From Mya arenaria (lineage: Eukaryota > Mollusca > Bivalvia > Myida > Myidae), in the NCBI RefSeq assembly GCF_026914265.1, contig NC_069130.1:12513700-12577699 (forward strand): a DNA stretch of 64,000 nt. Direction: 5' to 3'. The notes beneath the pieces are model-generated. The model was given only the letters and a program-made list of their open reading frames with translations, was not told the DNA's origin and did no database searches. The position numbers and the translations under genes were made by a program. Below are positions 36,567 through 51,000 of this stretch, in pieces (within the stretch, counting starts at the first letter, position 1; every line of letters starts with the position of its first letter).

Positions 36567-39500
36567 CGACGGACAATCTGTGACGACATAAGCTCCATGG
36601 CCTTCGGCCAGTGGAGCTAAAAACCAACATGATCCAATATTATATTGTTCAGAAATCTAACACTAACATACATGTAAATATTTTATTGGTATCTTTAAAG
36701 TTAAAATATATTGAATTCCCACCAACCTGTCTTGCTGGAGGATGAAGTCATCTCCTTTTTGAGTTTCTCAGCCTTATCATCCTCATTCTTCATTTCATCG
36801 GCATCCGGATAATCCCACTGCGTCTTTCCCGTCCGCTTGTGGGTGTAGTAATAGCGCCTGTAATCTCTGTATGACGGAACGGTCACCAGAGTAGAAACAC
36901 AGGGGATGAAATATGAGTACACATCAGTTTTAATGCTCTTACAATGACCCCATTTGTTTTTTGAAGCAAAACCCCCCACTTCAATTGTGAGAAAAATAAT
37001 AATTCCACATTGTACGAACCTTTCTATTTACTTATAAGAAGATGTTCTTTGATTCTTTTTTCGTTATTTTCTGTCAAACATATCATATCAAAAGCGAGCG
37101 AAATCGCAATTTCTCTGAGCAATTTTAACCACTATAAGGGCTTTATTTGGACCTAATATTGATACTTAACTAGAACTCCGCGAATGAGATTTGTCGTCTG
37201 TCAGCGGCCATAATTTTTCTAGTAAAGGTAATAGTGACCTATTGACCCCATAATAAATATGCATCATCTTATGACCACGAACTATGGGCATAAAACATTT
37301 GAAGACCCTACAGTAAGTCTATTAAAAAGTTATTGATCAAAAACAAAGAGTAAAAGAAAGCAAACGATGACTCTGCCTGACAAAGTAATCCCTACTTGTC
37401 TGCTATTCTTAGCAGGTGACACAAAAATTAAATAAATTATGTTCAAGCCTTGAAAGTTCAAGGCAAAGTGTAAAAAAAATTGCGATATCAACTTAACAGT
37501 AATTTTGGAGTTACAGATGAAAGTAAAATTACTTTTCAAAACAGTAAGAAGAAAAAGAACAACTATGAATCATAATAAAGCCATAGCATTACACTTGGTA
37601 TCATGATGAGAACCATGATGGTCAGACCGTCGTTCATGTCCCTGTAAAGCAACAACCAAAATGGCCGAAATGTGCAAGAAAAGCCAAAGCTTGCAACTTA
37701 TCTTTTTTCTTTTCTTTTTTTTATCAATTTCTAGAAATTTTCATTCTAATTTATACACCTTCTACTTGAGGTACAAACTTTTATGGTATGAATATTTTTT
37801 TTAATCTATTACTTTTATTGATATTTGATACAACTCGGCAACATACAACATGATCCCTTTCCCATGTGTGCCAATTCGTGACCAAATAACATCATTATTT
37901 TACAACTTCTTAAGCAATAGTTGACTTTTAGCAACAATTTAACAACCATTTTACTTTGGGCTATCATTTTATCATTGTATGGGACACTCTTGCCTTTAGA
38001 AAAAAAACTTTTTCTCTGAAAATGCCATTTTTATGCTGTTATTCAAAATGTTTCAAGGTAGCCAGCCAATAACTTAGAGTAAGTAAATGACTACTGGGTA
38101 AGACAGCATAATTCTTTTGACAATTATAATTAATTAATTAATAAGTGTTTTAAAAATAGCAGGTGTATATCCTTATCTGCTTGTTTCCATACTAGTGCAA
38201 GGAAACTTAAAGGCAAGGTGTAATGAACAAATAAGATCCTCCAGCTATTGAAAACGTTTATTTCCAAATGGTACAAAATAGGTCGTTTAAGTTTTTCTCA
38301 ACTAAAGTGTTACATGCATGCAGGCTACAGGTAATAATATTTCTGTGTTAAAAAGGTAAAGTTAAGCTCCAAAAATCTTTACACTGAAAAGGAATTGGTA
38401 TCATGGACAATTTTCTAATTCATATACATGTATTTACCGGTATATTGAATTTGTTTACAATATGTCTCCCAAAAATATTTTTTTCCACAACAGACAAGAG
38501 ATGTTTGTCAAACATTATGCCCCTTGAGTGCCATGTTGTCAGGAATATTTTGATAATCGAACAACATATGCATGGACCAAAATGACAGCCAATTTGTCAT
38601 TGACATTGAATGCCTTTGATGCAGTTTTAAGACAAGAGATGTTTGTCAAACATTATGCCCCCCCTGAGCGCCATGTTGTCAGGATTATATGGACAATTGA
38701 ATGAAAAATATGCATGGACCGAAATGACAGCTGATTTGTTGCTGTTTTAAGATTATGACCATTAAAGTGTGAGGATAAAGTGTGTTATGACCGTCATGAC
38801 CTTTGACTCTATGAACTCAAAATCCAGAGTCATCAGCTGGTCACCAGAAACCTAAATGTCAAGTTTGAGGGCCATGGGTGCAGGCATTGTCAAGTTATCA
38901 CAAGACAAGTTTTTTTTCGTTCAAGGTCAATGTGACCTTGAACTTTGACCTGATGACCCCTTCAATCATAAGGGGTCATCTACAAGTCAGATGCAACTCC
39001 AAGTCAAGTTTGAAGGCCATGGGTTCAGGCATTGTTGAGTTATCACTCGGACAATCTTTTACCATTCAAGATCACTGTGACCTTGACCTTTGGCTCTATG
39101 AATCCTAAATCAATAAGGGTGATCTACTGGTTAGGCTTAACATCCATGTCAAGTTTAATGATCATAGGTTCAGGCATTGTTGAGATATCAGTGGGGGAAG
39201 ATTTGTTAACTTTTTTGCGTTAAAGGTTACTGTGACATTGACCTTGGCCTGATGACCCCCAAAGTCGATAGGGGTCATCTACTGGGCAGGCCCAACCTTC
39301 ATGTTAAGTTTGATGACCATAGGTCCAAGAATTGTCGAGTTTGCTTTCAAGGTCACTGTGACCTTGACCTTTGACCCCTAAAATCAATAGGGTCATCTAC
39401 TGGTCAGGCCCAATCTCCATGTCAAGTTTGAGGGCCATGGGTGCAGGCATTGTTGAGTTATCACTTGGACAACCTTTTATCATTCAAGGTCACTGTGACC

Positions 39501-42003
39501 TTGACCTTTGGCCCAATGACCCCTAAAATTAATAGGGACAATCTTCTGGCCGGGCTCAACCTCCAAATCAAGTTTGAGGGCCATGGGTGCAGCAATTGTC
39601 AAGTTATCACTCGGACAACATTTTACCATTCCAGGTCACTGTGACCTTGACCTTTGGCCCAATGACCCCTAAAATCAATAGGGACCATCTTCTGGCCAGG
39701 CCCAACCTCCAAGTCAAGTTTGAGGGCCATGGGTGCAGGCATTGTCGAGTTATCACTCGGACAACCTTTTACCATTCAAGGTCACTGTGACCTTGACCTT
39801 TGGCCATATGACTCCCAAATACCATAGGGGTCATCTCCTGGTCAGGCCCAACCTCCATGTCAAGTTTGAGGGCCATGGGTGCAGGCATTGTTGAGTTATC
39901 ACTCGGACAACCTTTTACCATTCAAAGTCACTGTGACCTTGACCTTTGGTCTGATGACCCCCCAAAACAAAAGGGGTCATCTACTGGTCAGGCCCACCCT
40001 CCAAGTCAATTTTGAGGGCCATGGGTGCAGGCATTGTCACGTTATCACTCGGACAACCTTTTACCATTCAAGGTCACTGTGACCTTGACCTTTGGTCTGA
40101 TGACCCCCAAAAACAATAGGGGTCATCTACTGGTCAGGCCCAACCTCCATGTCAAGTTTGAGGGCCATGGGTGCAGGCATTGTTGAGTTATCACTCGGAC
40201 AAGCTTTAAAATTATTTTACCATTAAAGGTCCCTGTGACCTTGACCTTTGATCCGATAACCCCCAAAATCAATAGGGGTCATCTACTGGTCAGGCCCAAC
40301 CTTCATGTGAAGTTTGATGACCATACGTCTAGGAATTGTTGAGTTATCACTCGGACAAGCTTTGGTCTACCGACGGACCGACCGACCGACCGACCGACCG
40401 ACCGACATGCCTGTGCAAAGCAATATACCCCTCTTCTTCGAAGGGGGGCATAATAATGACAATTCAAGTTGTGAGGTTAGTAGGTATAGTTACAGTTTCA
40501 GATAATGACTAATATTTGACCCCTCAACCTAACAACCTAAATGTTAAGTTTGAGGGCCATGGGTGTGCAGGCATTGTTGAATTATCACACAGACAAGCAT
40601 TTTGTGTTCATGGTCACTGTGACCTTGACCTTTGGACGATGACACCTATAATCAATATGGTTAGGCCCGACCTCCAAATGAAGTTTTAGGGCAATGGGTG
40701 CAACCATTGTCGATTTAACACTACAACAACCCTTTCACATTCAAGGTCACTGTGACCTTAACCTTTGACCCGATGACACCTAACATCTAAAGGGTTTATC
40801 TACTGGTCAGGCCCAACCTGCATGTCAAGTTTTATGACCATAGGTCCAGGAATTGTTGAGTTATCACTCAGACAAGCTTTTGTCTACTGTGACCTTGACC
40901 TTTGACCCAATGGCACCTAAAAATCAATAGGGGTCATCTGCTGGTCAGGTCCAACCTCCAAGTCAAGTTTGAGGGCCATGGGTGCAGCATTGTCGAGTTA
41001 TCACTGGGACAAACTTACAACCTTTTCATGTTATAGGTCACTGTGCCCTTGACCTTTGACCCAATACACCTTAAATCATTAGGGGTCATCTACTGGTCCG
41101 GCCCAACCTTTATTTCAGGTTTAGTGATAATAGGTCCAGTAATGGTGGAGTTATCACTTGGACAAGCTTTGGTCTACCGACAGACAGACGTACGTGCTAA
41201 GCAATATACCCCCTGTTCTTCGAAAAGGGGCATAAAAATCAGACAACAACATTTATTCAATAAGGCCCAATTGCAATGGTTTTAAACCCTGCCCTATAGC
41301 GCTTACCCTACCCCAGCTCAAATCTCAAGATATTTGATTCTATTATCAAACGCCAAGAAAAACAACAGAAAAATAACTTACAAGGCAGGTCCCAGGGACT
41401 CCTCCAATGCAGCTTTTACTACTCCTCTGGTTCATATGCTGATCACCTTTCGTGGCTGTTTCTTTTTTCAGGATACAGACTAGGACCAGTTACTTTGTCT
41501 TTGATGAATACCTGATGTTTCTATCCCTGGAGTTTTCTCTCATGCTTACTTGTTTTGACTGGTGTCAAGGTCAATGTCCGTCAAGTCATTGTCATAGTCG
41601 TTGAAAAGACATGGACCAGTTAAAAATGGACTTTTTAAAAATTTATACCAAATTTGAAATCCATTTAAGTAGCTGTACAGTATATCAAGGCATTTTGTAC
41701 ATTATTTTTCAGACTATCCGAATTTTTCATCTAAAGATCAAAATCCTCTTTTTATGACATTTACAACCCACTTTCAAGACAGCCCACCCACTACTTAGTG
41801 GTCCATGTCCTGTGGTATATCTGTCACATGTGTGCGAGCGATCGCAGGGTAGAGAATGTTAGTGCGTACCTGTCCCAAGAGCACTTCCATCCCAGGGGAG
41901 CAGCACTGCCTTCGTACTGTTCCAGTTGCCAGTTTGCCTCCCGCAACTTTGCCAGGAAGTGGATCGTGGTTAGGCCACCTGCCTGCCAGTCCTGGTGACG
42001 TGT
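30817..42003 (-). CDS. FNBP4: FNBP4 exons 13-20 (WW2, proline-rich and C-terminal segments)
   Basis: Exons: 13, 42003-41870; 14, 36866-36727; 15, 34983-34800; 16, 34293-34154; 17, 33684-33524; 18, 32730-32565; 19, 32068-31947; 20, 30966-30817 (TGA at 30819-30817). WW2 is split by a 5-kb intron: exon 13 ends GWKCSWDR and exon 14 continues DYRRYYYTHKRTGKTQWDYP. Exon 14 has two overlapping acceptors (acag|ag|att); the phase requires the outer one. Exon 15 has eight prolines in a row, exon 16 a long Lys-rich run, and exon 19 another. The exon 18 donor (GTCAGA) is the weakest in the gene but is the only one that keeps phase with exon 19. Confidence 0.9.
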
Positions 42004-45000
42004 CTGGCAAAAGGAAATAACAAATTATGGGATATAGATTTGGCAAGATTTAGACAGAATTTGAATTTTTTTTATTTAACATTTAAACATGTGGGTAGTT
42101 CTTTCAACTCAAAATGCTACACCCACATTAAGTTTCACTCAAGTTTGAACAATTTCAAAAATCCATTTCAAGGAATCTTGCATTCTTTGGGGAAGAACAA
42201 AAACCATAATGATACATGTATCTAAAACAAGTAAAGCCGGTAATCTATCTTAATGCTAAATTTTCATAAGAAACATAAATATCTAAGTGATATACATGAA
42301 ATTACATTTACATAAGTATCTTTTTCTAGCACTTTAACTTGGTCGGATTATAACGCGATCAATAGTCTAAGACCCAACTAATAGTGTTATAAAAGAGCTG
42401 CAGTGTTTTCCCCAGCACCTACCTCGAGTTCAATAAGGAGAATCTGGAGCTTGGAGAGACCCTTCTTCGAAACCTCGAGAAACTCTAGCTTACTCAGTGC
42501 CAGCTCTGCAAGTTGTAGAACCTCTAACTGAAAACAAAACAAACAAACATGTATGGAGTCATGCCCAGTGAAACATGATTGACTAAAGTGGAAAAATACA
42601 TGGTGCATTTAGAACAATGCCTGGTTAAACATGACAATACAAGAACACCATTTATAAGTGGCAGATGCTTGCCTGATTATTAGTCTTTGTTTATATAAAT
42701 ACTCCACAAGATGAGAGACTTTGTATATATTGTCTGAATCAAAATTTGACAGTTATTGATTGTGAATATCATGCATTCTTTCAATGTCCTAAATTCGATA
42801 TTATTCGTAGACAATGTCTGTTTAATTGGTATTCATCTGGTAAGAGTTTGAATGATTTCTACTCTTTAATGTCTACTGAAAATGATAATACAATATTGAA
42901 GCTAACAATCTATGTATACCATCTGTTAGACATGATAAATGTGTAAATCGTATGTTGCAACTACTGTACTATGTTTGTTTTTTGTACATTTTGTGTATTT
43001 TGGGCCGGTGGCCTATATTTACTTGAATAAAATGAATTGAATTGAATTGTATAAGATGAAGCCAGTTGCAGATGCAACACACTTTTCTGGATGATATTTT
43101 TATCATTAATTCCTTATATCAAATCCCTTCATCCCAAAAAATCAAACACAGTGTAGGTGTTATGATACATGTATTTAATGGGGGTTAAGACAAATATTAA
43201 TTTATATATAACTAACCTGCAAATTATAGAAGTTAATACTTAATATCTCACTTTTTTCACTTCATTATCCTGGGCATCTGCAGATCTGGACCTTTCCTCA
43301 TCTGAATCACCTAAAAGAAGAACAAGCTTCGCTTAACATACATGTATGAATATATTAAATTACTTCAAAACAATTGAGTATAAATGTTTGAATGCTTAGA
43401 GACATTTTAAATTTAGTTTTTATCATTTAAGAAATGAATACCGGTACCATTTTTGCCTTTTAAGTGTTCAACAGGCATCATTTGTAACTGATGAATCTCA
43501 CCAAGACTCATGCCATAGCTAGTTTCTGTTAATAGTTTTTTATAATTCTTAATCTGAAGTATAATATTTAATTATGATTTTATTATCTCAAAACAATATT
43601 CATTCCAATGTGTCTTTAAGGCAGCAGGTGTCTTTAAACAAATAAAACAACATTTCATTAAATTTCAAGCAGAAATTCACTCACCATTCCTGGACCGTCC
43701 ATGACCGTAGTCGACTACCTGGGACTTTCTGTCCTCTTTGTATGCCATCATCTCTTCTGTAGGGGGTGGGGGCTTGAACCTTGGGTCATCATCATTCCTA
43801 CAAAACAGGGGTATGTGGTGTAGTTTCATCTTAATTGTATCAAATTTGAGAATGTTTTCTTTGTTTTTGTCTACACATTTACTCCCATATCAGAACAGAA
43901 ATAAGCAGAATGGCTGAAGCCTTTCAACAATAACTGTGTGTGTAAATTAGAACACTGTTCATTTCATTCTCATGCAATTTATTTAATGTAGCCTTGACAA
44001 GATGGTACAAAACAGTAACATCACCTGCAACCCCTGTGATCAAATTATATTCAAACTAAAGCACTCATGTTAAATCTCCAAAATGAAGGTTGTGAGTGCC
44101 ATGACTATTACAAATACTTGAGTATTTCTGATAGTATGTGAAATTAGTTGGTCAAGGGTTATAACTCCACAAATAGTTCAGTCAGAGGGATGGAACTCAA
44201 TACACATAATAATTTGCATAATTTTCTAAGTCAAACAGGAATTACTTTTTTCTATTAAATAGTTCTTAAATGTTTTCAGAGTTAGCAAATATAAAACAGG
44301 ACTTGCTAACTGTCTACACTGTTGTCATCATACAGATTTTGAAGTAAATAGAGTCTACCTCAACGTCTTTCCATTGAAAACAAAACTTGTAAAAAAAACT
44401 GTAGAAGCTTGTTATTAGAACACACTGTTTCAACTCATATTTCACACATGGTCATTATAACAACATACCTGTTTGAAGAGTAGCCTCCCCTGTGGTCCCA
44501 ATTGTCGTAATCATCCCTGTCCCGATACCGGTCCCCATACCGATCCTCCTCATGTCGATAACGCTTGTGTCCCCTTGATTTATCCCGACTGTCCCTACTG
44601 TCCCTATCCTCGCTGTGTCTTTTATGACCCCTGCTAGTCGAGACCACGGTTTGTTCGAGCTCACGTGCCATAAGATCCTCAATCGCCTTCTTTTTGCGTC
44701 TCTCCTTCTCCATCTTAAGTTCCATCTCAATTCTCAGTCGCTCTGGGGGAAATAATTTCTCATGTGACATTTTGTTACGTACAGTGGTCAAAATTAGCGC
44801 AAGTCTGCATGCCCTTCACTCACAACATGTTTGCAGGGCTTGTTCAAATTCTCTATGTCATATAGTAGGCCCTATATCGATATGATAGGCAAATATTTGG
44901 GCTTGTTCATCCAAATCTTATCTCGATGATTGTATGCATAATAATAAACTTACCAATTGTTTCATTTAAAAAAAAATAACACAATTGATTTTAGGAAAAT

Positions 45001-48000
45001 ACAAATATTGTAATTTCAACACTTGTGTGAACGTCATTCAACATTAGTCGTGCAACTGACTTAAAGCATTCCTGTATACTATGCTGATATTCTAATCTGA
45101 TTAGTATGAATAATCGTGAAATGAACACACAGAGGACACAGTTAAGTGTTCATTATCAAATGATTAAGATTTTAGATAAATGGTTATGTAAGGGTAAACA
45201 CTGTCCTTTTTTTGGAATCACCTTTCTTGGAGATCAACATTGGCGCCTTCATAGAAAAAATACTTAAGTCTAGCCTTCTGTCTTCATAGAAAAAAACACC
45301 CAAGTCTATCAAATATTTCTTTTGTTTTTATTTAAACCTATAACATTATTTACAAAAGATATCACAGAGACAGCACGCTTGACTATTCAGCCCCTTTTCA
45401 TTGCAAGGATTGAAAAGTTTTGACGAAACATGCCTGGATCACTGTTGGATTAGATTTCAATGCAATACATGATGTGCTGAGATATTAACATAAATGTGGT
45501 AACATGCAAAATTGTAACCAGAATTTTTAAGTCTAATAATAAAGGGCCATTATTTGCAAAATACAGTTATCTTACTTGGTTATTTAAGTAGATTGGATGG
45601 TTAAGTACCATTGTATAAAGTCTCAATGCAATACATCAAGTAGTTGCTGAGATATTAACCTATGTGTGCTTGCATGCAAAACCTTAACCAGAATTTCTAA
45701 GTCAAAAAATAAAGGCCTATTTTTTGCATTAAATGCAAACTAGAGTTATCTAACTTGGTTAATTAAGTGGGTTGGATGATTGAGTACCATTGTATAAAGT
45801 CTCAATGCAATACCTCAAGTAGTTGCTGAGATATTAACCTATGTGTGGTTGCATGCAAAACCTTAACCAAGGTGTGACGCCAACACCGAAACTTGGGTCA
45901 GAAGTATAGCTCTCCTTATTCTTCGAATAGTTGAGCTAAAAATACATACAAACTTTACATTTATGACAGTTAAAACTTAATATTACTGCAATTAAACACA
46001 ATCCCTAACTTTTTCTTTCAAATCCATAATGTTCAAGTACTTTACAGCCCGATAAATATGCCTTTTTCTGCCTTAGCACCCTGTTACTCTTCTACAACAG
46101 CCTGTCTTTTTTAGAACACCTAACAAGTGTAGACCCTATTTTTTTTACCTTTCAGCGTGAGTTTAGGTTTCTTCTCCTCCCTATCATCACGATCCCTCCT
46201 CCTATCCCTTTCATGTCTGCTGTCTCTGTCCCGATCGTGTCGACTATGTTTTCGGTGCCGGTCGTCTTCTCCCTTACTGGGTTTCTCTTCCTTAACCTTC
46301 TCTTTGTTTTCTTCCTTTTTCATAAGTTCTTGCTGAAAAGTGGTAAGAAAATAAAAATATAAGAGCACATTTCCTAGCATAAAATTGATAAAAAAGAAAT
46401 GGCATGGTGATAAATTTCTTTTTGAATTAGTTTCATATCGTTTGAATCGAGCAAGGAAATTTTAGAAGGTGGCAGTTTCAAGTAAAAACGAGAGTGCTAC
46501 AGAGCGCACATCAATGCTAGTCTGTTGAACAAAGGGCATTATTGAATAATTATTAAATATCCTGACTTTGCTATAAATGCGCAAATTGTCAGTAGCAAAA
46601 TAAGTACAAAATTTTGTTTGAATATCTTTAACTTTTTTAAAGTTATGGCCATGAATTAAGTTTTTGCACGCAAACGACCACAATGACCTTTCTTTGAAGA
46701 ACAGATGAGTTATTAACTTGAGAGATTAATCATTATACCCGTTTCTTTTCAAGAGCCATTTCAAGCTGCTTGTCAATGTCATCGATGTCAAAGTCCATGC
46801 TGTCATCGGCATCCTTGCTCGCCTCAACCACGGGCTTCTTGTCATCTGGCCGTGTGGAGTCCGGACTCACTGAACTCTGAAATCAACAATTGTTCTTCAA
46901 GTAAAGTAAAATACATCTTTGTTGGGTCATTCTTGACAGATACCCAATCTTCCCAAGTTCTGTTATCCTTTTTTTTAACCAATATGGATACAATTATTTA
47001 TGTAAGATAATTTGGTCTAATTTAAGGAGTAATTTATATACTTTTGCGTTCATGAAGCATGAATGCTTCGGAATGATCTTGGAAAATCTATAAAGCATGC
47101 TAGCCTTTATTTTCAATGAATTTCATTGGATAATGTTACACAGAAAATAAAATACAGTCACATATTTGAAGTGAAACAGCTACTGTTCAACAGAAAAAAA
47201 CAACAGTATAGCAACTCATACTCCTGTACCTTTGCATGTTTATGACTGTCTCTACTGCTAGCTGAAGATGATGAAGACGACACTTCTGGAGCCCCGCCTT
47301 TCTCTGTTTCGCGCTTCGGTGATTTCTCATCCTGCCTTGGGGATCGGGGCTTGTGTTTACGGGATGTTTCACCTTCGCTGTCAGAACTATCACTACTGCT
47401 ATCCTCACTGGATGAGCCATTCTTCCGGTGTTTTGATTTATGCTCTGTCTTCTCCGTCTTTTGTGGTGCTGATTCAGCTTTAACAGCAGAAGCTTGCTTG
47501 CTCTCTTTAGAAGCTTCATCACTGAAATGATTTGGTGTAGAACGTTTTATTTTAATCAATAAAATAAACTGCTCTTGCATGTTTCCATGATAAAAATGAA
47601 AATCCATTCAAACACCAAAGCTCTTAAGAAAATCACCATTAATGACAGAACATGTGTACGACATTTGTTCACCTTATAGTGATTATATGAACCGAGTTCC
47701 TGTACAATTCCTCATACTGGTAAATTGCTGAATAAGTAAACATCTTTACCAAGTTTCATGTTAATATCTCCTGAAGTTTTTGCATGACAAATTCATGATG
47801 GCAATTCCAAGGCTATAACAATGTCTCGACTTTGAAATCAGCTCAATATCTGTTCAAGCATTCTCACCCATTCTGCTGGCCAGGTCGCTGTTTTGGATCT
47901 AGTGTGCCCTCTCTCAGCCCACGCTCCACCTTTTCCTCATACTCCTTGTGTCGGAGCAGGTACTGAGAAAACTCGGGTGGCATGTCCCACACAACAGCAT

Positions 48001-51000
48001 TTGTATGCATGTTCCAATAGTACGGGTAGTTTGTCTTCTCATCCTTCAACTGCTGCCAATCTGTAGTTGGCTCTGCAAAAGTCAAATATTACGTGTAGCT
48101 ATAAGTAAGACGATAAAGCAAAATTATTTTGTTTATTAATTTTGTGTGTGCCTTTTTTTTTGCCCAAAATAAATTTGTAAGTAAATTTAAGAAACAAACA
48201 TTTCTTAATCTAAACAGGTTTCTTGGGACACAGTAAGTATATCAGTAATAAGAGAACTATTTTGAACTATGGCCGTGGTTAATGTTTTTGCAAAAAGGCA
48301 AAGCCAACATCACTGACAACAACAACAACAACAATACTTTAACAATATCTTGACTTATTTTCTTTAAGAAACAGACAAGCTAATAGAACTGACTTGAAAA
48401 GGCTGAACAACAAATCATTTTGCAGTAACTATTGGTCAACAGGTAGGAAAACAATGTACCTAAAAATATTCATGCCATGCACACATAGTACTAACCTTCA
48501 GGCCAAGGCTCCAGCTTCATTTGTTTCCCATGCTTTTCTGAATCTCCTTTCTTTGTCTGAACAAATTCAGGTGTGCCCTTCACAAACATATTGCTTAAAA
48601 ATGAAATAAATGGTCGGTGTTTAGTCAACCCTTCTTTGTAAAATAGGGCAAAATTTTACAACATTGAGTAACAAAACATACAACTGGTCATATGAAGTGA
48701 AGAAGCTACAAACTTCTTCATTAAATAAGATTTATTCGCATAGGCAGATAAATTCAAGTACGAACATTTATATCATTTAGATGACCAGAATGGCTAAAAT
48801 ATAACCTGTGGACAACTGATCAAAAGTTACATAATTGTACTACCTGTAGGCATTTGGTTTGGACCTGACTGGAGACCTGGAGTCTCTAACCGGAGATCGA
48901 TGGACATCCTGTTGACTGACTGGTGCTGGAGGAGGAGGCTCAGGCATCGGCTCATCCATCGCATCTATTTCCTGATAAAACAGTGACCAGTAATTGAGTT
49001 TAAAATCTACCATAGTTTTAACAGTATCAAACCTGACTGGAGATAGACATACATCCTTATGACTGACGGCTGCTGGAGTGGGGTCTCTGGCATTGGCTCA
49101 TCCTACTTAAAAACATTTATGTAAACATGTATGAATGTTTGTAGCTTTCCCAATATTGTATGGATGTTTTGTTTATTTAATTCTGTTCTACCACACCTAA
49201 AAAGGCTATTGATTGCCAACAAGAACACCAACTGTCACAAAATTAGCTGTCCTAATTTAAGACACCAAGTTTGGTGATAAGTGGTTGTACGTTCAGCCAA
49301 ATTTAGAGAGCGAATACTGTAATAGATGTTTTGCCAATTAAAGGGTCATAACTCTGGAGTGACTAAAGTGACATGGTAGACTGAAATTCGGTAATTTCTA
49401 TAACTAAAGGGAATGACTCTGTTAATACAGCTGGTTATCAACCTTGTCTGAGATATTATGCCCACACACATTTTGACTAAATTTGGTAATGTTTGGACAA
49501 AGGCTTCTAAAGTTATTGATAGGATAAGAATGATTTTAGGTAATTGCTATAATTAAAGGTATATAACTCTCAGGTGACACAAGTGATATGGCTGGTAATG
49601 GAACTTGTCCAAGACATGATATATACACATTATGACCAAATTTGGTGATGATTGGACAAACACTGCAAAAGTTGTTAATTGAACAAGACTAATTTTAGTT
49701 ACTTGATGCCGTCCGCTTGCTTGCCTTCACACTGCAGGTTAAACTATACCGTAATATGTCCAGTTCTATGGGTGTGATCATTTTAGCAACAATGGTGAAC
49801 AATAAACAAGAGTAACGGTTCTAGTGCACTGCACTTGCCCTCAATGAGATCTATCTAGCTATGAAGTTTCAAGTTGATACCTCTTATATTCTTCAAGATA
49901 TGCCCCGGACAAAACTTTAAGCATGAAAATTAACAAAGGGCAATAACTTTAAAACTAAGAAAGCAAGAGTTATTGTTATTGTGCACTGCACTTGCCCTCC
50001 ATGAGATCTATCTACATATGAAGTTTTAAGTTGATAACTCTTATATTCTACAAGATATGCCCCGGACAAAACTTAAAGCATGAAAAATAACAAAGGGCAA
50101 TAACTCTAAAAATATGGAAGCAAGAGTAACAGTTCTTGTGCACTGCACTTGCCCTCAATTAGATCTATCCACATATGAAATTTCAAGTATATACCACTAA
50201 AAGTTTAGGAGATATACCCCGGACAAGCGAAAATGGGACGCGGATGCCGCCTCCGCCGACAAAAGTAACCCCTATATGTCGTCTTTTCTGGCGACACAAA
50301 AAACACCGCTACTTTACCATGTTTACTTCTGCATTAAAGCTACAAGTCTAGGCAAATTACGTAAATGATGAAGGTAGATAAGGGATCTCATTTCAAATTT
50401 TCAAAATCTCGTTTTCACAAGTGTCTGAAACATTTGCATTTCGGAATGTTAGTACAGAGAAGTACGTTGAACACAATAAAACCCCAGATGAAAGATGTTT
50501 GGTTAATGCCAGAAGGTACCAAAAACTAACATTACTCACACTTCAATGTGGCTGGCTCGTTTGATCCAAACATCAAAAACAATAATTAATAAACTTAAAC
50601 CTACTGCAAGAAAGTTTGCAACTTTATTGTCCAGCTCTCCAGCAGGCTTGTTCATACTAAAGGTGGGCCTCGTCTCATTGTAGCTGTCTGGTAGCATGTC
50701 TTCTGTAACCAGTCTCTCAGGGGTAGGCATGTCACCAGCATCATCATCTGGAATCAGAATAATAACAACACATAACAAGAGCATAAAAAGCTATGCCAAC
50801 ACATGTCTTGTGTGTTTTTTAGTCATTGAAGCAGCATAACCCAAAAACTATTCAAGTCTGTGTAATGAGCCTTGCTACACATGTGCAGAAAAGACTAAAT
50901 TGTTATTGGTGTCATTTTGGGGTCATGGCTAGGGTTAATAATATTGCATGACTATTTTCCGACTGCTATGCCAAGTGTACACTAGTATATACACATGATT

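Noticed and set aside
39441-40082. Repeated 67-codon frames starting MQALLSYH or similar
   Set aside because: They recur every core repeat of the 38493 array and reflect the repeat, not selection for protein.
41390-41620. Extra FNBP4 exons in intron 13 (for example a minus-strand stretch reading VVKAALEESLGPA before a GTAAGT)
   Set aside because: Exons 13 and 14 already join in phase to complete WW2; an insert would break the domain and the acceptors are weak. It could be a relic or rare cassette exon, to be judged by RNA-seq.
47187-47522. 111-codon minus-strand frame MMKLLKRASK...
   Set aside because: Out-of-frame reading of FNBP4 exon 6; the Ser/Asp-rich frame joins neighbouring exons in phase.
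49803-50300. CRISPR-like array
   Set aside because: Units are ~156 bp without a short repeat/variable spacer pattern, and the genome is animal nuclear DNA.
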